Part shown: positions 24,975 through 36,950 of the stretch, one piece after another
Layout of the letters: every line of letters begins with the position of its first letter
Position numbering within the stretch: the first letter of the stretch is position 1
Origin: Mariannaea sp. PMI_226
Lineage: Eukaryota; Ascomycota; Sordariomycetes; Hypocreales; Nectriaceae
DNA: 64,000 nucleotides
Direction: 5' to 3'
Assembly: GCA_024336345.1 (NCBI GenBank)
Contig: JANFOG010000005.1
Coordinates: 868,001 to 932,000, forward strand
The notes under the pieces: model-generated
The model's database searches: none
Told to the model about the DNA's origin: nothing
The model's input: only the letters and a program-made list of their open reading frames with translations
Made by a program: the position numbers and the translations under genes

Positions 24975-26224
24975 ATGGTTTACTCTAGCCAGGACAGGTC
25001 GTCGTTCTTCGTCGAGGATGATCTTGATTATTCAAGAATGAACCCTCGGGAAGCCGCCAAGATAATTGCCCGCAACCGCCAAGATATTATCGCTGGCGAG
25101 CTCTCACGGTTAGCAGGCGATGAGTACCTAGAGGATATCATGCAGCACATGAGGCAGATGGAGGTATGTCCATAAGCCTATCTCGCCAACTTACTCCCGT
25201 CTCTTGTGCTAACATTTACCAGGATGAGACCCTACCCGATGCGACTCTCATTGACATGCAGCGCGAAATTCAATGGTTTATGCGACCGTACCTCATTGAC
25301 TTCCTCGTCGAGGCCCACGCTGCCTTTGCTCTCCTTCCCGAGACTCTATTCCTCACCGTCAACCTCCTTGACCGATACTGCTCGAAACGAGTCGTCTACA
25401 AGCAACACTACCAACTCGTGGGCTGTGCTGCCCTCCTCATCGCTGCCAAGTATGGTGACAAGAAGGATCGTGTCCCCCAGATTCACGAGCTCAACAACAT
25501 GTGCTGTGGCCTCTACGACTCGGGCATGTTTACCCAGATGGAGATGCACGTTCTCAACACTCTCGAATGGGCCATTGGTCATCCCACTGTCGACTTCTTC
25601 TCTCAACTAATGGTCGCCGAGGAAGGTGATGATAGAGAAGTTGAGAACATGGCCGCATACCTGGCCGAGATCGCTCTCTACCACCGAGACTTTGTATCAA
25701 CAAAGCCCTCAACTATGGCCCGATCCTCTCTCGCTCTTGCCCGCGCCATCCTAGGCCGTCCCGAAGTCAACGATGGAGACTGGAATCATACTGAGAATCT
25801 GACTCTCCTCACCCTCTCACACCACCTCCACCAGCCCTCTCCTACCCTCGGCCGCAAGTACTCAAGTGCCAACCTATCCCGTGTCTCCCAAAAGCTCGCC
25901 GACTTCATGGCTGAGCAGGCCGCCATTGCTCGTCGAACTGCCAACCCCCCCTCTCCTCCAACTGAGCCCGCTGCCAAGCACTCACACATTTACAGCACCC
26001 CTCAGAAAGGCCATACCGTGACTGCGACGGGGTTCGAAGGATACCTTACCCCTCCTATCACACCTGATTCAAACAACCTTGTGGGGAATACTCAAAATAT
26101 GATGAAGGATGAATGGTCTGATCGATGTCCTGTCACTCCCACGCCACACCACAACTCTGCATACACTCAGCACGCACCTCAATACGTTGGGTATGTAGGT
26201 CATCCCAGTATGAACCAACAATAG
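24975..26224 (+). CDS. G1/S-specific cyclin (CLN/Puc1 type)
   Basis: Exon 1 is 24975-25163, the intron is 25164-25222 (59 nt, CTAAC branch) and exon 2 is 25223-26224, giving 396 residues. The cyclin N-terminal fold spans about 75-200, with MRPYLIDFLVEAH, LLDRYCSKR and a KYGDKKDRVP segment. A C-terminal cyclin fold follows to about 270. The tail holds several Ser/Thr-Pro sites (TPPITPDS, PVTPTP), possible CDK phosphorylation and degradation signals. The family binds and activates the Cdc28/Cdk1 kinase to drive the G1-to-S step. The start is an ACCATGG context after a CT-rich leader. The very long gene-free upstream region suggests elaborate control. Confidence 0.92.
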
Positions 26225-29217
26225 GCACGTTGGTGGATATGGCCTCGCCTGTCATCTACTTTACTCGAAGTCCCGAATCCATTGTCGACTAACCACTAAG
26301 CGACATGGCCTCTCTATTTTCTTCTTTATTTCGCACCCTTTAGCCTACATTCTAGTGCTTTTTTAAAAGCCATTTACATGGTACCTCAACAGAATGATCT
26401 CTCTCATCTACGTCTTGCATTTAGCGATTTTGACTTTATTTTCTTGCTTCTTTTGCGAACCAAAAATTTCAGCAGATCCTTCGGAACCAAAAAAAAAAAG
26501 TTCGGCACACGATTCATACCAGCCTTTTTTTTTCTTCTACTGGCATCAATCTCATTCCCCTGCGACACTTCCCACTCTTGGTGCAGGGGTTTTGCTTATG
26601 CCAAAGAGCCTGCGAAGAACCAACGGGGGTTACCTTCTCGGATGACATTTGGAAGGGAATAGAATACAAAGGAGGAGCTTGGCCAGTCTCGAAATGGGAA
26701 ACCCAAGAAAGACCGAGAATGCATGAAAAGGATAAAAAGAGGTCCCTCCGCGATGGAAAAAAAGATACCCCAAGATGGGAGGAATATGAAGCGTAGCTTT
26801 TTTTGTGTTTTATTTTTTTTTTGGAAGAGAGGCTGAGGGGACGATGGAAACGTCAGCCCTCGGTCCAGTACGACGAGGTGGCCATACTCTTCATGATAGC
26901 AGTATGACACTGCCTAATTCTTTCGGAAGCTGGATTGGGACGATGGGATATTGACCGTGACTGGCCCCGTCGTCCCAAGGGGAAGGGACTTTATTTTTGG
27001 CACAAGTTTGTGCCACTATTTGGATTTAGTTACGGAGCAGGCTTGTTTCCTCCTGGTGGCCTTCTCCCGAGTCCCGCGCCTTGTGTATACATAGGTAGTT
27101 ACAGGCACAAAAAAAAGAAGTAAAAATTCCTTCACTCAAAAGTTTCCTATTGGCTGTGAGCTACGAGCTGTGATCCGATTTGTGTCTGAGCTTTGACTGG
27201 GAAGTGCATTCTTAATTGCCCTTGATAATCCATCCCCCTTCCATCCCCTGCCAGCCTCGGTTTTTGATGCACTGGCTGGTTTAGTGACTCCTCCCCGTGA
27301 TTCCAGCCCCAAATTTATTGTTACTTAGTACCAACATTCTGTTTTTACTATTGTTTGAAGGAACCTCAAAGTCAGCCTTCAGTGAATCTCATGTACAAAC
27401 TGGATATCTCAGATGGACAGATCTCTCGAGTTCTTAGGTTAGCTATGGGCCAATCCGCCCATGTCCAAAAAGGCGGTGACGTCAGAAATTAAGTGTGGAG
27501 AGAACGCAATCTCAGGTGCTGCAATCCACCAGCCCATCAGAAGCAAGGGCACCTGATAGCGCCTGAGGCACGGGAGTAGACTGCTGTACTTCGTGGCAAA
27601 AGTAGGGGGGACACCGCTGGATCTCCCTGGCTATGGTTAGCTCTGGGCCGTTTCGATATTTGATCGTGGGGGCTCCTTTTTTCGGGTTCATTTCAGGAAG
27701 CCCCTGAACTACTGCCGTGTGGTCTGTGTGTGCGTGATGGTTGGTGATATGCAACAGCTCTCTGCAAGGACAAAGTAAGCATGCAGCAATTTCCCTCAGC
27801 TCAAGCATGCCCCAAGTACCTTACTGTAATAATAAGTTGACTGATAAGAAACAATTATTCTTCACGTTTTTTATGTTTTCTCTTGCCGCAGTTGATATCA
27901 TTAAACGTGAGGGATGTACATATCCGTTGTGCACGGGGTGAGTGGAGATGGAAAACATGGCCACTCCATCAAACTGTGTCCCTCCCTCATATTGAGCATT
28001 GGTAGGGATCGGATATGTGTACCGCATAAGAAATGTTAGTGATGATTATTGGCACTCCTATGAAGTGCCAATGCAACATTCGAATCAGGAATTCCTCTGC
28101 AGTAGCTACCACCACGGTCATGGATACCGGAACATACACTCCGAATAAGACATACCACTTATGTGGAAGTGTTGCGAGGGTATGCCTACGAGGCTCGGTG
28201 TAATTATCAAACATAACGTACGTACTATAGTATTATTCGCTATGCGGCCTCTAGGGTAGATCGCAAGCTCTTGGCAGCCAATTCGATCTCAAGCATTCGC
28301 CAATCCGGCCGCACTGCGGGCAGCTCGGAGCTAAAAAGTGAGCATCATTCCTGGCGGCTCGTGCTATGTAGGATGCACGCATGTCATTTCATTAACCCTC
28401 CCTGCGCCAATGCACATCATATCGGCAACTATGTAAGTCTATGCAAAATGTTCTGCATGTCAGTCACCGACTTTTCATCTCCCCCCGTGGATACGCGATC
28501 GACGGTTCGTACCTTGGTGGTGAACTGCAACTATTCGACTACGGTTGTGATGGGGCAGTCTCCACGGACTGCCAGCGCGTGTGGCACGGCCCTCCTACCC
28601 AGGTGCTTTATGCAGCGTCAAGGAACGGAACTCACCTCTTTGGATCAAGTTATGCCAGGGTTGGGGTGATGGCCTCGGACGAATCCGTAATTATGCTCCT
28701 CCGTATTCCATGTTAGTTGCCGGCCATTTACATGGTATCATGCTTTCCCTAAGACTTTGCATGTTCTGGCTCCTAAGCTTGGATACTTGCTGTATCACCC
28801 GCTGCATACTCCTCATCTCATTCTGTAGATAAAAATAAAAATCTCTACTTAGGTGCTCTACTTACATGCCAAACCCCATTATAAATAGTACCCGATGAAA
28901 TAGAGCTTACAGTGACATTTTAATTATAGCATATCGAAAATAATGTCTCCTATTATACCTACGCATGGGACCAAGAGAGTTGTAGTCTGTAAACTTGCAG
29001 TTGCTTTAGGGTAAGGTTAGTGCAGTTGTTCCATCTGGAAAGCTCCAAGTTGGGACTAAGATTGTGATTGGCCGATTTTTTTTGCTCCAGAAGCTACCAA
29101 TCTATTCTAAACCCTTGCCAACCTGGAGAGGCGCGACCAAACAAAACAAAACAAAACACTACGTACAAGGAAGAAACGTCCTTGTTTCCCGAGGAGCGGC
29201 CCGTACGATCACCCACA
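26225..29217. other. intergenic region, cyclin 3' end to PPIL3 promoter
   Basis: It holds A- and T-homopolymer runs at 26.49-26.83 kb in the probable cyclin 3' region, then about 2 kb with only short frames on both strands. I see no supported gene. The last 200 bases serve as the cyclophilin promoter. Confidence 0.5.
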
Positions 29218-29804
29218 ATGTCCGTCACTTTGCATACATCCCTTGGCGACGTCAAGGTTGAGATATTCTGCGAGAGTGTCCCAAAAACTGCAGAGGTACG
29301 AGAAGATCTACATATCCCGTATTGCATCATGCCGTCACCGCGATCGCGTGAAGCCTACGTGCTAACTGGCTGCATTAGAATTTCCTTGCCCTATGCGCGT
29401 CTGGCTACTTCGATCAGTCCCCCTTCCACCGCCTTATTCCCAAGTTTATGGTCCAAACTGGTGGCCCTGCCGTGCCCTCACCCCCCGACAACCCGAAAGG
29501 CGGACGCAGCATATGGGGAGGCACATTTGACGATGAAATTCGTCCTACGCTACGACACAGCGGGCGCGGGATACTATCGATGGCCAATAAAGGACCAGGT
29601 ACGAACGGCTCGCAGTTCTTCATCACTTTCGACAAGGCGCCCCATCTCGATGGCCTGAACACGGTGTTTGGCAAAGTCATTGGCGACGATAGCCTGGCAG
29701 TACTGGCCAAGATGGAGGCTATCGAGGTGGACAAGAAGAATAGACCCAAGGAGCCATTTCGGATTGAGAAGGTGACGATCCATGCGAACCCGCTTGCTGG
29801 ATGA
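29218..29804 (+). CDS. cyclophilin-type peptidyl-prolyl isomerase, PPIL3 subfamily
   Basis: Exon 1 is 29218-29295, the intron is 29296-29378 (83 nt, CTAAC branch) and exon 2 is 29379-29804, giving 167 residues, close to the 161 of human PPIL3. The protein is a single cyclophilin domain starting with MSVTLHTSLGDVKVEIF. It keeps FHRL...FMVQ and NGSQFF. The position of the CypA tryptophan is His in KAPHLDG, as in PPIL3 proteins, and the C-terminus ends TIHANP, a subfamily hallmark. PPIL3 is a spliceosome-associated isomerase in the nucleus. A loop after FMVQTGG is longer than in CypA. An open frame that begins upstream at 29068 reads through the intron and is not used. Confidence 0.9.
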
Positions 29805-31791
29805 AGCGGGGTACTGCGTTCATCTAAACCAGGTTCGATACAACGCTTCATCATACATACCCAAACATGTTGATGCGCCTGATGCCTTGTAAAAATTGTA
29901 AAAATCCCCACCGCCACGGACATGAATTATCAGACAACTGGAATCGAAAGAGAGACCTGAATATTGATGGAGCAAAAGACCCTCTGAAAGGTACATTTGA
30001 ATTGTCACATTTCAATGCGAAAACAAGGGGACTGAGCGACCAAGAAGGTTATCGGACAACGAACACCACCAATACAAAGGAAGAAGTCACAACGACACGA
30101 ATTAAACCTTCCACCGTGTCGACTCTCACCATGGTGGAGTGTCCATCGAAAGTTTGGAAAGAGAATTAGAAGAATAAGCCTCCTTTTGGGATACCTGGCA
30201 ACAGATGAGACAAACTCGTAATTTGGGCAGCACATTTATCGAGAATGGCAATTGCTCAGAGAAGTCTCTCACTGGAACATGGAGCCTACGAGAATTTCGG
30301 TTACTCTTTTCAACATGGATCCGACGACGATTCCCATGGTGCTGAGATGGCCCCTGGAACCATCAAGTTACCAAATCCTGGAGGTGGCATGGGGGATATT
30401 GAAAAGGGAACTGTGAAGGGGAAGATGACTGATAGCGAAGCAACGTGCTGACCAAGTGTGAAAGCATAAGGCTCAGAGTGCTGTCGACATGTGGCCTATC
30501 TCACACATATCCTACACGAGACTTGCCTGAAACTGCTGTTGGCATGAGACCCCATATGCAGGTACCATCACCCGGGGGCCTGCAAATAAATTAGTTGGAT
30601 AAGCTAAAAAAAATACTATGTATCATATTGACTAAAACCACATTTACGTCGAGGCTGATTTGACTATAATATTGACTCAGTGTCTTACTAAACCAGTCTT
30701 CGACCATAATTTTAGATCTCTTGATTGTCACGATGAAGTAGTTGGTCCAACTGAAGATAGTTTAAATCTAAGCGAACTTCCTTCTCTGAAGTGTTATCTG
30801 ATATTTACCAATAGTTGCGCTCCTGCTTTGATCTTTTGAGGCTGTTATCTCTCTTAGAACTCGAGTGGCAGACTCACCATAGGCATCCTCTAGATTTAAA
30901 TTTCCTAGCAAATCTCAGCAATACGGCGTCGTGCCTCGTTTTGATTTCTAGGAGAATTTGAACTTTTTTCATCACATCCTTGACCTGAGCCTGCGACTAC
31001 CATAGTAGAAGCAAACTCCAACACTCTGAGGAGTTACGTTCGAGCAGTCATTATTGCTCCAATATCATCATTATTATCTAGTATTACTGGTCTTGTACCA
31101 ATATATATAATCCCCAATGCAGTATATTTTGTGGAAGAAATACTATCAATGCGATTAGCTGAGGTTATGACTGGCCAAATTTGGCTCGCGACTTAAGAAA
31201 CCATTGGTAATTGGTGCGGTAAATAGAGAAGAAGGACATCGAAGAGTCTCAATTACCTAGGGGGCTGAATCTATATACACTGAGTCTGAAGGACAATAGT
31301 CGTGAAGCTGAGGGCTGCTGAGATACATGTGGTGTTCATACCATTGATAATTTCATATTGTTGTCATGTCGACTTTTTCGTCTTGGATAGCCTAGACGGT
31401 TTACGAAAGCTTTATGTGCAAACTTTTCCATAGCTAGAACGGGAGATAAATGCACCCCTAACAGCCATTTATCATAATAATTTGCCAATTACTATAATAA
31501 AATCCATCAGATGTTGGTACACCACCTCTTGTCATTAGCAATGGGGGGTGGGGATGAAATCATGAAATCCCATTTGAAGACTTGACAAGCCCAAACTAAA
31601 TGCTTTCGATATAATGGGTGCTTGATATTGTATTTCTAGGAAGGCAACCCAGCTCCAAGAATCTAATCCCTATTTTAAATTTCCGGCCATGAGATTACAT
31701 AGTGTAAAACAGCTGAGCTATATCCCAGCTTCAAGTCTCCGAGGATCTACATATTTACGCCTCTACGGTACCCAGCACCATCACTAAAATT
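29805..31791. other. intergenic, AT-rich from about 30.5 kb
   Basis: Short frames at 29867-30451 have no recognisable motif. From about 30.5 to 31.79 kb the sequence is AT-rich, with dense stops, resembling the block at 5.0-7.35 kb. No transposase or terminal repeat was seen. Confidence 0.4.
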
Positions 31792-32721
31792 TTATTCAAA
31801 TCCCCACAACAGGTCCTCAGCATCGCCTTCAGGGTCAAACGAGCGTGGAAGTTTGTCAGAGGAATTCATTATCCACAGCACGTCTCGCCAGCCTCTCTCA
31901 CCAATCCTCAGCATAAGCTTTAGTAACTCAACCATGGAGCACGAATCGAGATTTCGAATTGCTCGGACTCTTGCCTTACCTCTAATCTCCTCGAGCTCTA
32001 GCAGATAGACACGATGTGATGCAATGTAAGGGGGGAAAGGTACGGAATCATGCTCGTAGAGTCGACTGACAATGATGTCCCGAATGAACCCCCAACCGCG
32101 AAGAGGGCGGTCAGCTAGGCTTGTGGAACTCCCATTCAGTATGCAACGGCGACTTTCCTGTTCCCGAGTTATTACACTCTCACCTTCGGCCATCAGCTGG
32201 AAAAAGAAGCGATAGTGGCCCGAGTAGTTTCGATCTGGAACAGCCACTCTTTTGCCTTCGAGGATCTCTAGAGTTTCTTGTTGGCACTTTAAAATTCGCT
32301 CTCGCTCCGAATTGACGTTAGCTTCCGGTTGAGATTGAGACGATCCGATATTGGACTCTGGCGAACTGGTCCGGCCCAAAAGGCTCTTGTCAGAAACATC
32401 TTTGGCCTCTTCGGACTGTACCTTGTGTTTTTCTATTTCCACGAGAATTTTCCGTAGGAGCGCGCCACCCTTACTGTCAAAGTCGCGTTCGCTTGGACCT
32501 AGTCGGTGAAATCGACTCTTGGAGTTATCACCGGTTAGTGCTGTTGCTGGCTTAGCAGACCTAGACTCATAAGAAGAGAGTTTTATCTGAGAACGTGCCA
32601 CGAGCGTGGTATTCCATTCATCGACAGATCCGATGTGCAACAAATAGTTCTTTCGTTTCAACCCGTCAAGGCCTTCGATTGGAACACTTAGTTTGAGGGG
32701 AGCCATTTGCGTAGATGACAT
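31792..32721 (-). CDS. hypothetical protein of 309 residues
   Basis: A single uninterrupted exon starts with ATG at 32721. I do not recognise a domain. The N-terminal third is moderately ordered (YLLHIGSVDEWNTTLV). The middle (about 75-145) is polar and Ser/Glu rich and likely flexible. The C-terminal half has a conserved-looking pattern of aromatic and charged residues (HYRFFFQLMAEGE, RGWGFIRDIIVSRLYEH, SHRVYLLELEEIRGKAR) that suggests a folded helical domain. No signal peptide or membrane segment. It lies between AT-rich DNA and a kinase-like gene on the same strand, in what looks like an accessory segment. The length and composition support a real gene, but a chance frame cannot be ruled out. 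Confidence 0.6.
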   Translation of the reverse strand: MSSTQMAPLKLSVPIEGLDGLKRKNYLLHIGSVDEWNTTLVARSQIKLSSYESRSAKPATALTGDNSKSRFHRLGPSERDFDSKGGALLRKILVEIEKHKVQSEEAKDVSDKSLLGRTSSPESNIGSSQSQPEANVNSERERILKCQQETLEILEGKRVAVPDRNYSGHYRFFFQLMAEGESVITREQESRRCILNGSSTSLADRPLRGWGFIRDIIVSRLYEHDSVPFPPYIASHRVYLLELEEIRGKARVRAIRNLDSCSMVELLKLMLRIGERGWRDVLWIMNSSDKLPRSFDPEGDAEDLLWGFE

Positions 32722-33219
32722 CTTTGTTGAGGTAATAGCACTTGATATGGGATGTGGTTGTTAGGCAGCGTATGATCTGATGTACGGGATGCTAAGTGAG
32801 AACTTTCCCCAGACGTGGAATTGAGATGTTGGGTTGGATATTAGTCCTAGCATTCTGATAGAGTATGAGATAATAAAGTTACTTATATACAACTTGAGCT
32901 TTGAACATTCCTGGAGACTAAGATCGAATACAAAGAGGTGTTCCAGAGTGTTTCCCCCGTCTTTGACTGTGTGCAAGAACACACCCGCAACTGATGAGTC
33001 TATGCGTGTGTTCTTGTCGCTATATGAGCTTATGTACTTCTGTTCGATGATAAAAATCACGATCGCTGTAACAGGAAGGACCGATTGCTCGAAACAGCGA
33101 CGTCTTTGTCCCCTGTTCTGATTGTAAACCACAAGGCCAAGTGGGTTCTAGGCATCATAGCAAACAACCAAGTTCCGCAAACGATGCAATATGGAATACC
33201 GGATCGGCACATCTGGTGT
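32722..33219. other. spacer between two minus-strand genes
   Basis: It holds the probable promoter of the 309-residue protein and the 3' region of the kinase-like gene. A 123-codon minus-strand frame here (32761-33132) has no ATG at its start and no known motif. Confidence 0.5.
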
Positions 33220-34062
33220 CTATTCTTCTGACTCCCTGTCACTGTCTCCCTCATCAAATGACATAAGCCCACCACCACGACCCGTCGTCTCAGCCAATTG
33301 CCCCTCCAAGCTCGCGATCTCTGCCTCCATCAGAGCTGGGTCGGCGCAAGTCTTCGCCTTGTCGAAATCAATGAGGACAACCTGCCCATCCAGGCGTATG
33401 ATGAAGTTATACTTGTTACAGTCCCCATGTACAAACCCCAGCGCATGGAAGCGCCGCAAGGCCGCCTTGCAGATCTCCAGATCGGCTGGCTCGGCGTTCC
33501 GTCCGTCCGGAACTTTTTCCAGAAGGAATCCGATGACCCTGCCTGCCTCGTGGATATGCCCGAGGAATTTGGGAGCGATGCCCCGGCCCTCAAGGACCTG
33601 GTACATGCGGGTTTCGGCTTCCATGTATTGGATCTCCCAGTGGAAGCGCGCCATCTTAGCAATCATTCCTTCTGGTGCAGAATCCGCCTTCCATTTGCAT
33701 TCCTGAGTCAACAGAGCGAGATACTTGGTGCGTTCGATGTCAAGATGGTCGATCATCCGCGGATGCCAGATCGTTTCTACACTGGGTAAATCGGCTGACG
33801 ACAGCGTCGCTTCCGGTTGACGGGACGAGGGATTGCGAGTGATACACGCTGACTTCCAAGTATCTTCTTGGTAGGGGAGAGGAGGGAGAATATTCTGGAA
33901 ATCAAGGGGCATGTCATCCAACGACTCGGCGTCGAGGGCCCCGGCCTTGATGGTGATGTACTTGACGCTTCGGTTGGCCAGGATGCGAAAGTAGCAGTCG
34001 CTTCTGCCACTCGTGGAGACTTCCATGGAAATCAGACGAGGCGGCTCCATCGTCGACGGCAT
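33220..34062 (-). CDS. protein kinase-like protein (fungal family often misannotated as alpha-galactosidase A)
   Basis: From ATG at 34062 the product is 280 residues. The C-terminal half has kinase-fold landmarks: MEAETRMYQVLEGRGIAPKFLGH, VIGFLLEKV, the catalytic loop HGDCNKYNF and the metal-binding IDFDKAK. The HGD...N...DFD pattern is that of aminoglycoside/small-molecule kinase-like proteins. The N-terminal half matches in style a fungal family commonly labelled alpha-galactosidase A, although it has no glycosidase features. The start is uncertain: residues just upstream in frame (CPYIEMPS) also look like protein after a TTGCAG acceptor at about 34,090, so an extra 5' exon is likely. Substrate unknown. 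Family confidence is moderate. Confidence 0.7.
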   Translation of the reverse strand: MPSTMEPPRLISMEVSTSGRSDCYFRILANRSVKYITIKAGALDAESLDDMPLDFQNILPPLPYQEDTWKSACITRNPSSRQPEATLSSADLPSVETIWHPRMIDHLDIERTKYLALLTQECKWKADSAPEGMIAKMARFHWEIQYMEAETRMYQVLEGRGIAPKFLGHIHEAGRVIGFLLEKVPDGRNAEPADLEICKAALRRFHALGFVHGDCNKYNFIIRLDGQVVLIDFDKAKTCADPALMEAEIASLEGQLAETTGRGGGLMSFDEGDSDRESEE

Positions 34063-35824
34063 CTCAATGTAAGGACAGTCAATTTCGCTGCAATGAAGTC
34101 GAAAGAGAATTTGAAGAATTGAGTGACGGCGGTCAGTAACGCAACGCAGGATGGAGTTTATCTGCACGTGCCCCGGCGATGCAAACACTTAAGCGCCGAC
34201 AACGCAACTGGGTGAGAAAAGCAGGACATGATGAAATTCAAGGCATGCCTGGTGAACCTAGGTTACAGCCGCTATTGGTTGGCTTGATACTTGAAACTTC
34301 ACGTAAGGCCAACAAGCAGCTACCTCAGCAGGTCTCTTTCTATAAGAAGCCGGCACTCCTCAAGCTGCGCTCATCGGAGAAAGTGAAGTATCACATCCGC
34401 GCTCAAGTCCGAGACTCGACTCTGAAAGAATCCTAGTAGGTGTTCCCGTTGAACAAAACACCTCAGGCCCAAAGCTCACAAGGTACAGAGCACGTTCCAA
34501 GATCACCATATCGACCTGTTCCCGTAACTACCCAGAAATTCGAAGTGTCCCGTATGCATGTCACACTGCCAGATGAGCTTGATGGCTGATAATATTAACA
34601 GCAGGCTCTTCAACATGTGCCACTTTATAATGATCTAGTACTCATGCGACTGTATCAAGAAATCAGAGTTTGTGCGGTGTCAGGTGGCAAAGAATTCGGG
34701 AGCCAATATAAAGTGAAAGCCTGTCAGGAAGCAGGTGCAAAGATTTTCGACCAACTACTGTGATGGACACTTGGTGTATCCGAACGCTGCAAAGAAGTAC
34801 TTTTCGGACCCAGAGTAGATAGCTTCATGATTCAGTGGGCATTGAGACTTTCCAAGCATTGTCTGGACTTCAAGTTAGATTCCTTATGTATAGAAAGAGA
34901 CAGCAAGAAAATGCGATCCCTTTAACGCACGAATTACCTTCCGTAATAGCGAACCAATCGGTACCTTCGCCCGGCTACTGTGAAGACTAACTTCGGGATG
35001 CACAACAGCCCAAGGGTGCTTTTGTACCAGTGGACAATCTAGGACGAGCGGGTACGGTCAGAGTATAGCATACATTCTGTGCATCATGAGGGTAACCTGG
35101 ATAGAACACGTTCTAAAGTGTTATGCAGGGCGCCCGTCAGATAGCCAGGGTCGTTGATCAGAATACCGGATTGCATCATAGTCTCCCAGCTCCTAATAGA
35201 TCCGCACTTGAGTTCTCATCCGAGTTTCTCAACCCACCGACCATTTGCCGCATCGGCCCAGTTAAGAAGAAACAAAAAAGGGATGCGGTACGCTAGGCAA
35301 GCCCTTGGATGGCGTTTTGAGGAGTGGTGAACCAAATCTCCGTTGTTGTCGCTCTAACCGTCAATGGCTTAATACGCGTTCTCGCTTCGAAGCCTACAGG
35401 GGTATCTTTTGATTTTAGCCATAATTCCCCCATAGTTCTTACTAGTTCTGACCTATTCAGGTATAGGTACCAAGGCAATCCGTGTATTGATCCTGTCAGA
35501 TCTAGCTGGGTTTGGCTATCGTTTCCTTTGGTTTGCGCATTTGGGCTCACTTACTGAATCCCGTAGGGATGAGGTGGGTAATTGTCTTGGGTAGATATCT
35601 ACTCTGTTTGGGTGGTAACGCCCCTTCTATTTAATACGGCCCTTGGCATCACTGCACTTATGATTCTGTTTCGATCGATGGGTTGTTTGTTGTAGCATAC
35701 TCACATACACCCATTTATTCATTCCCTCATTTTCTTTCTTCTCTCACGGACTCACTCACTCAATTACTCACTCATTCATTCCTTTGTCGTTGATAGTTAA
35801 CACTACCGTTTGTAAAACACCAAA
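34063..35824. other. divergent intergenic region, kinase-like gene to secreted protein
   Basis: It may hold a first exon of the kinase-like gene near 34.1-34.3 kb and the promoter of the secreted-protein gene. A run of CACTCATTC-like and ACTCACTCA repeats lies at about 35,715-35,785, just upstream of the secreted-protein leader. No other gene is supported. Confidence 0.45.
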
Positions 35825-36578
35825 ATGGTCTTCTCCACGATCTTTACTCTGCTCCTTGCAGCTTCGGCCCCCTTGGGAGTCCATGCCGGACCCTGTGTGC
35901 CTTCCGTCACTTCGATGACCTCAGCTGCGACAACATTGCAGACTTCCACCACCACTGCGCCTCCAACTGCTACTACGACCACTAGTGAGCCGATCATAAC
36001 ATCCTTTACCGTGAAGTTGTTCCGCCATAGCAATGTCCGTCGCGATGACGAGGAAGAATCGGGTAGCCCTGTGCTTTCCTTAGGCAAGGGCGTGAGCATA
36101 GAAGAAGACGCAGAGTATGCCAACAACGGAGATGATTATGTGTAAGTGGCACCTGCGCACATATCTAACTTGTCCCGACCTAATCAAATTTTGCCTCTGG
36201 CGTAGTCTGGTGGACCTCGATGCTGAGGATGAGGAGTTCCCATTCATTGAGGAAACCATTACCAATGAAATCAATACTTCCGAACCTGCAACTTTGTCAT
36301 ACTCTTGGACTCTGACTGGGGATCAAGTCTCTAAGGGGGATGGAACTTGTTCCATCATTACGAAATTGGATGGAATCGCCGTGGACATTCTGGAGTTCCA
36401 CAGCATGCCTGCCCACGAGTATCACAGCCACAAGGCTGAGGTTCCGGTCACATCCCCTAACCCAGCAATCTCGATGAACTTTATTTGTTCCGGAAACAGC
36501 TTCACGCATGCAAATCTTCTCATTGATGATGTGAGCTTGGTTGCTCTGGTTGTTGTGGAGGACGAGCTTCGTCGTTGA
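35825..36578 (+). CDS. small secreted protein with a putative beta-sandwich (CBM-like) domain
   Basis: Exon 1 is 35825-36141, the intron is 36142-36205 (64 nt, CTAAC branch) and exon 2 is 36206-36578, giving 229 residues. A clear signal peptide (about 1-21, ending VHA) is followed by a Thr/Ser-rich stretch and an acidic linker (about 60-125). The C-terminal about 100 residues (LSYSWTLTGDQ, then FICSGNS, ending LLIDDVSL) have the layout of the cenC-like carbohydrate-binding beta-sandwich found in many fungal secreted proteins; this is inference. Two cysteines (in GTCS and FICSG) could pair. It is likely extracellular or wall-associated. Its place in a loose, gene-poor segment fits an accessory gene. 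Confidence 0.75.
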
Positions 36579-36950
36579 GCGTTTGTAGCATGGATCATCG
36601 GCGCCAGAGAGCAATAGTCAAGGAGAGACGTGGATATGCTATATATTAGTTTAATGTAAAATAAGACACAGTGGAACATAGGCACAGGTAATAGCAACGG
36701 CTTTTTGCCAGATCGAAGTAGAGGATCTGGATTAGGAACAAGCTGCGTCGACTAGCTAAGGCCGCCTTAGCTCCTACATAGCGTTATCGATAAGGAATGC
36801 AGGCAACCCATTCAGGGCGTTCTCACCAAGCTTTGGCCTTATAGAGACTGTCCATCAACAACGCGCGTGTTGATGAAGCGCTGATTGCGCCTGTGTCATC
36901 TACCAGGAATCGGGTTGCTCAAAACATAAAATCTTCACTGAAGCGTCAAG
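36579..36950. other. spacer upstream of CWC27
   Basis: It contains the 3' region of the secreted-protein gene and the CWC27 promoter. I see no other feature. Confidence 0.5.

Noticed and set aside
33191..33706. 171-codon plus-strand frame
   Set aside because: Antisense shadow of the kinase-like gene.
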